Assembly (NCBI GenBank): GCA_015847255.1
Contig: JADLZK010001932.1
Location: 806,001-870,000, forward strand
Source: Hyparrhenia diplandra
Taxonomy: Eukaryota; Streptophyta; Magnoliopsida; Poales; Poaceae
Length of the DNA stretch: 64,000 nucleotides
Direction of reading: 5' to 3'
The position numbers were made by a program, and so were the translations under genes. The notes beneath the pieces are model-generated. The model was not told the origin of the DNA. It did no database searches and saw only the letters and a program-made list of their open reading frames with translations. This document shows, in pieces, positions 58,972 through 64,000 of the stretch (position 1 is its first letter; each line of letters starts with the position of its first letter).

Positions 58972-59661
58972 GATATATGAAGCAACAAAAGCCACCATAG
59001 TCAATGAAAAGGTTTCAACTAATTATATATTTAAAATATACAAAGGTGGCACACAAAGAAAAATGTAAATATCAATGCATGAGGCTGGTTTCGGCAAAGG
59101 CCAGAGGACCTTCGGCGAAGGCTTCGCGAAAAGTTTTTCATGGGACGGTCGGCGAAGGTGCTACGGGGAATTTTTTTTCGGCATAGGCCCTTTGCCGACA
59201 GCCGTCGAGGACCACAACCGGCAAAGCCTTCGCCGAGAACCAAAATAAGCGTCGAAGAAAAAGTAACCGTTAACGAACCGCGTTTCGACGGCGGTTACTC
59301 GGCTTCACCGAACACCCGGCAGTCGGTGAAGAAGCTTATTTTTCTCGAAATTTTTTTATATTTTCTAAAAACCCTTTGCCGAACACGTAACAGTCGGTGA
59401 AGCAATTTTTATATTTTTTTAAACAAAGTTTGCCGAGTACCCTATTGAGAGGTACTCGGCAAAGGTGGCTTTTTTGTACACACCGCCACCGTGCTCGGCA
59501 AAGAATTTTATTTTTATTTTTTAAACCTTTGCCGAAAGCACCGTACATCATGCTACTCGGCAAAGAAGCCATCTTTGCTGAGAGCCCGAGCAAAAGCGCC
59601 GGCAAAAGCTGGGAAGCTGGCCGTTCGGGCTCCCAGCTTTGCCGAACATAATTGCAAAAAC

Positions 59662-61708
59662 TGTAACGCCCCGGCTAGAAACACCACCGGGGCTACCCTC
59701 AACACATTCACTAAGACTAAAACAAACCTATTACAGCTGCTATGTAAAAGATTACGCGTTTGTAATCCAAAAGTGAGTACTTGTGATGATGGTGCTACTC
59801 GGTTCCAATGCAAGTCGAGATGGTTTAGCACCTAAAAACCAAATGAACACAAGGGTGAGTGAAAAACACTCGGCAAGTACAATAGAACCAAAATAACGAA
59901 TGTCAGGTAGAAATCCATGAGAAATAATTGGAACATCGATTAAATAGTAGTTTCCGCCTGAAACGGGACAGCACTTGAATACTCCTTAGCATTTTTCGGT
60001 AAAGCCGAGCAAGTGGGGCCAACACTTACTCACGTGCACTTGAATATAAGAACCAAATTGCACCTCCGGATAAACCGGCACTTGAATTGAATGTAAATGA
60101 AAACTTGAAACTTGAACTTGACTATAAATACCAAACTGCACATCCAGATCCACTAGAACGAGAATTGAGTGTAAAGGAACACTTGAAGCGCATGAAACAG
60201 GAATATAGCACATGAAGCAATTGATTCAACTTAAAATTTCAAACAATAGGTACAAGTCCACTCATAGGTTCGTCATGCACTTGCCTTTGTAATGCTACGT
60301 AGCGTGTCGAGTAGAAGATTGGGCTATGCCCTCACATCCAACACCACCTGAGCAACCAGGTTCCCAATCAAAACAATAACTAGAAGCTAAAAGTAGTTTG
60401 GACAAATATAGCTTAATCTAAGCAATGTTGATGCTACGGCTGTCAACTTATTTACTATTTATTTATTTATTGATTTTCTCTATTCCACCTATCAGCTAGA
60501 ACAGAGCCACTGGAAGAGGAGCTGCACAGTTACGGTCATTATAAAAGTCACCATCAGGTCTAAGATCAGAACACACCTTGGCCTAATTAAAAATAAGCTA
60601 AATTACTTGAAAACCAAAAGATCACATCTACAGTCTGGCTTATCTGACGAAACTACTCGGAAGCCTTGTACATTTGAGAAATCACTTTTAGCAGATGCAT
60701 GAAGAAGCTAATATCTACAGACCCTAACACAGCTATGTTCGTTAATAAACTACACTAGTTTCAATCAAGAATTGTTTCACTCGGTGAACAGACTAGACTT
60801 ACCAGACATGTACTGAACCTGACCAATCAGGACTAATCATTAGGAAAGAAATATATAAATGATAGATATATATACGTATATATGCGACAGATTGGAATAG
60901 CAGAGGCTGACCCCCGTTGCCTTTTCCCTTGCCGTACGTGAGATGAACCACCATTGGAGGGGTGCTGGAGCTCATGGGATTGAGGCTAGAGATGGGGAAG
61001 ATGGTTGGAGACTTCGGGGATGTGCTCACCATGACTTAGGGACACTCCAACTACAGCAGCTCGACTTGGAATCGCTGGAGGTTGTAGATCGACCTTCGGG
61101 CTCCTCCATGGCTTGAGGTTGAAGAAGATGAAGCTTGGAGCCTTCTCCTCCAACTCCGGCAAGGTGAGGGCATGGGGAGCAGTAGCTCGTCGTTGCCCTC
61201 CATCAGCAAGGGCTGGGCGCCATTCTCCTCCTCTCATCTTCTCTCCTTCCTCTCTTCCTTTATCCCTCTCCTCCTCCTCTGTTGGCTGAACGTGAATGGA
61301 AAATGGGGAAGGAGAGGGGCTGCTGGTGGTGACGTGGAGAGGTTGGGCTGACAGGTGGGTTGTGGAGGCTTCTGGTGAGTGCGTGAGTTGTGTTTTGATT
61401 TCCTTTTCTTTCTCTTTTTTTTTTAACTAAAACATAGATATAAATATATAATTACAAACATGCCATTATTTCTTTGTCATTATTCTACCTACACATATGC
61501 ATATATATCTTATTTGTCAATTTTATTTTTATCAATTCCTCCCAAACATTTTAAATTCAAAAATTGAATTTCAACTCAACCAACATATGCAACATGTACA
61601 TGTTAAGGTTGAAGCTCGAAATGCATTTATGCCATGATGCTTGATAATCACACACGATAACGATCATATTTAATATTTTAATTACTTTTTAATATTTGGG
61701 ATGTTACA
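59662..61708. mobile_element. Solo LTR, 2047 bp
   Basis: Starts TGTAACGCCCC and ends GATGTTACA (6-bp terminal inverted repeat TGTAAC/GTTACA). It is flanked on both sides by AAAAC (59657-59661 and 61709-61713), a perfect 5-bp target duplication. There is no internal retrotransposon region, so it is a solo LTR, probably gypsy-like from its size and start. It sits within CACTA subterminal repeats, so it is younger than that element. A GC-rich minus-strand frame (60986-61237) has no known domain. Confidence 0.85.
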
Positions 61709-61932
61709 AAAACACTCGGCAAAGGCTTCTTTGCCGAGAGAGCCCTTCGGCAAAAGAACTGAAAAATTGTAATTTTTTATTTGTTTTTCGCTTTCCACCT
61801 TGACAAATAAACACATATATAATATATATGACATCCATTCAATCACAAAACATATATATATCACATTTCACACATCCAGCACATAAAACACAGCGATATA
61901 TCACAGAACCCATATTAAACATGTCTCACAAG

Positions 61933-62036
61933 TATAACATCAAGTCCACAAGTCTAACATCAAGTCCACAAGTCCAACATCATGTCTACAAGTCCAACAT
62001 CATGTCCACAAGAGAAACATCAAGTCCACAAATGGT
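61933..62036 (+). repeat. 20-bp minisatellite, five units
   Basis: Units of the form (c/t)(a/t)aacatcaagtccacaagt with a few substitutions (catg for caag, tctac for tccac). It lies inside the CACTA remnant. Confidence 0.85.
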
Positions 62037-62223
62037 CCGGACAAGTCTAACGAGTCTCACAAGTTCATTCTTTCAGCGGTAAGGGTGTGAGAGGTGGATC
62101 GATGGTTCGGGGATGAGAAGCCTTGCTTAACACCTAGAGTACCTATAGTCGGCTGATTCGACCCCCGCCGATCCAGAGTGGAAGCCTTGCGCAAAGAATA
62201 CATGATACTCTTTGCTATCATAC

Positions 62224-62424
62224 TCACAGAGTACCTAGAACGGCATGAGTCTGAAGCAGCTGTGGAGCGACCGGCCCTAGGAGCCCAGGTGGCAGAGTCA
62301 AACCACCTGGCCCGGAAAGGAACCTAGTAAGCTCCTCGAACTTGGCCGCCATTGTCGCCTGCGTGGCCTCCACCTCCCCACGGCGCCTCCTTTCCTCTGC
62401 TAGCAAGGTACCATACCAAAGCAA
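62224..62424 (-). pseudogene. CACTA second-protein-like fragment
   Basis: A 66-codon minus-strand frame reads LLAEERRRRGEVEATQATMA then FEELTRFLSG, a charged helical stretch like the C-terminal part of the TnpA/TNP1-type proteins of CACTA elements. The match is by general character, not by a decisive motif. Confidence 0.4.
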
Positions 62425-62440
62425 GGTACCATCGATTCAC

Positions 62441-62809
62441 CACGGGAAGGCCCTAACATAGAGCACCTGAAAAAATTGGAAGAAACCAGACTGCGAGTTG
62501 GTCATCAGAACTGACGAGGTGGTCATGAATATACATGGGCATGAAACATCTACGTATAGAACATTCAGATAAGGTGATTTAGACTTGTAAAGACCAAGGT
62601 GGCGTTCTTTGTGACGGGACCGGTCGTCGCTGCACCCGCAGTGCCCTCGACCGAGTCCCCACCTTCCACTTCAAACTTATAGAAAAGAAGAATAATATTA
62701 CAACATTAAATAGCATCATTGGGTATAAGATGAAATATATTTTCATAAATTAGTATAGTTTGACTTAGGACAAACTTAGATAACTTATATTGTAGGACGG
62801 AGGAAGTAT
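62441..62809. mobile_element. Unassigned DNA ending in a Stowaway-like end
   Basis: The sequence gtttgacttaggacaaactt ... acttatattgtaggacggag at 62758-62808 is the complement of the ctccgtcc...ataagt end common in grass Stowaway-like MITEs. Only this end is recognised. Confidence 0.4.
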
Positions 62810-63260
62810 CACTACCGGAACTGGGAAGCGATTTCCGTGAGGCTCTTCCTCACGGAAAGGCCGTTTCCCCGGGAAAGCCTTTCCCGGGGGTAAAACACGG
62901 GATATCCATGACGGGAAAAAAGGGCCGGAAATCTCCCTTTTCCGTGAACACCAAAAACTACGCACGGGATATCCTTTCCCGTGATCCTATTTAGCTCACG
63001 GGATAGAGTTAACCGGGGGCCGTCAACGGGGGGGGGAGGGTGTGGAACCCGTTATGGCCTACGTGGCCTGTTTCACAAAACGGCGTTTTGTTTCGATTTC
63101 CGTGAGCGTAACGGAGTAGCTCACGGGATATCGAGCTCTTTTCCGTGAGTCGCATTGTGCTCACGGGATAGATTAACCTCTTTCCCGTGAGCAATCTCCA
63201 CTCACGGAAAGGTTTGTTTCTTTCCCGTGAGCTACCACGGAAATTAGTTTTTTTTTTTTT
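62810..63260 (+). mobile_element. CACTA-type terminus with subterminal repeats
   Basis: Starts CACTACCGGAACTGGGAA. It is followed by a dense array of tttcccgtgag / ctcacggga motifs in both orientations (62840-63240), the usual organisation of a CACTA end. It may be a short, non-autonomous element. The other end was not found before the next CACTA start. Confidence 0.6.
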
Positions 63261-63366
63261 TTTTGTTCCAAGACATAATTGACACATATAAATATGTACC
63301 ACGATTGCATAATATCACATATATAGCTCGATAAATCCATAATACCACATATATTACATAAGATCC

Positions 63367-64000
63367 CACTACAAGAGATTTGGCCTTCTGTGACAATTTA
63401 CATATGACAAAGCACCTTTTAGTCATAGAAGTGATGCGTTTATGACAAATTTTCTCTGGATGACAAGCATTTGTGACTAAGTTGTGATTTAGTCATAAAC
63501 AATTGTCACCATGTGTATTTCCCTATCTTCGTGACAATAGCTCACGACAAAGTGATCCAACATAGATGTCATTAATTTAGAAACTTATCTTTTTTTCAAA
63601 AAAACTTGCCACAACCGCATCCTAGCTAAACTGGGGACCCACATGTAAGTTAAATGTGCCCTAGCTAGACTGCTGGGACGCACATGTCAATTAATTAAGT
63701 GTTAATTGTGAAACATGCATAGCCTATTTTATTATTATATATAAACTAAAAATTCAAAAAAAACACAAAAAGCGAGCGTAGGTGTGGTTTGGAGCTATAA
63801 CCTCTCACACATAAAAAGGATGAGCTAACCGTAAGCTGTCCGGTATTGAAAAGAGCACTCAATGTTTTTTCTTATATTTTGGATGCAGTTTGAACTTGTG
63901 ATCTGTTGGGCCCAAGCGGTATGAGCTAACCAATAGGCCAATCAGTCCAATGGATAGATAAATAAAATGGAAGTTATAAATCTATAACTCCTATATAGAA
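63367..64000 (+). mobile_element. CACTA-type terminus running off the window
   Basis: Starts CACTACAAGAGATTTGGCC, followed by repeated tgtgac / gtcataa / tgacaa motifs of both orientations up to about 63560, then AT-rich DNA. A tRNA-like region (63890-63950, complement tggttagctcat...agttcaaac) is typical of such elements. The remainder lies outside the window. Confidence 0.6.

Larger units (their letters stand above)
59088..62440. mobile_element. CACTA-like element remnant, split by a solo LTR
   Basis: Multiple copies of cggcaaagg, tttgccgag and actcggcaaag in both orientations occur at 59088-59650 and continue at 61714-61760, with the interval taken up by an LTR. A minus-strand frame at 62224-62424 resembles the second protein of CACTA elements. 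Neither terminal CACTA could be placed with confidence, so both boundaries are approximate. Confidence 0.6.

Noticed and set aside
63885..63955. Possible minus-strand tRNA (ggttagctcat ... agttcaaac)
   Set aside because: The D- and T-arm-like parts are degenerate and the acceptor stem is not visible. It is more likely a transposon-borne tRNA relic.

Overview
The window looks like a repeat-rich stretch of grass nuclear DNA, most probably from rice or a close relative. The reasons are multi-exon plant genes with GT-AG introns, an intronless DUF295/F-box-like gene of the grass type, Tourist- and Stowaway-like MITEs, Helitrons with rice-like ends, hAT and CACTA elements, and gypsy- and copia-type LTRs. 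Only two genes appear intact: a DUF295 protein gene (4287-5639) and one subtilisin-like serine protease gene (48532-52756). No tRNA, rRNA or CRISPR array is supported. Species assignment is inference.

Left part (1-18.4 kb). The window opens inside the 3' end of an LTR retrotransposon, whose LTR (1451-1963) carries a duplicated promoter segment. The DUF295 gene follows. Its 5' flank is repeated at about 9.1-10.6 kb, and its 3' flank is repeated at 12.2-13.0 and 14.5-15.5 kb, but neither repeat contains the gene. Instead the flank copies enclose or abut two copies of one Helitron (10665-12171 and 13075-14528). A third Helitron (7926-9050) and a MITE (10260-10495) can be delimited because the paralogous flank supplies the empty site. 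A solo LTR and a MULE-like element with long inverted ends lie just before the protease cluster.

Protease cluster (18.4-58.8 kb, all + strand). Four subtilase loci share one ten-exon structure: signal peptide, I9 prodomain, S8 catalytic domain with inserted PA domain, and a C-terminal Fn3-like domain. Locus 1 (18414-22137) keeps every catalytic residue but has two single-base frameshifts. Locus 2 (32036-37463) has many indels. Locus 3 (48532-52756) is fully open and predicts 745 residues. Locus 4 (55029-58783) has a stop in place of a conserved Trp, a frameshift, an Asn-to-Asp change in the oxyanion hole, a lost acceptor site, and no catalytic-Ser exon. Directly after locus 3 lies an inverted duplication of the subtilase 3' end (arms 52898-53065 and 53089-53255) that could form a hairpin RNA matching the family's own transcripts. 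This is the most interesting item in the window.

Between the protease loci are nested transposons. A hAT element (22.26-29.4 kb) has its transposase split by a GC-rich insertion, which itself contains a 1.38-kb LTR. CACTA remnants and an LTR follow at 38.8-42.4 kb. A structurally complete copia-like element without recognisable pol lies at 43027-47312, with PBS, polypurine tract, two LTRs and a 5-bp target duplication. The right end (59-64 kb) holds CACTA remnants, one of them split by a 2.05-kb solo LTR with perfect target duplications, and at least two further CACTA termini running to the window edge.
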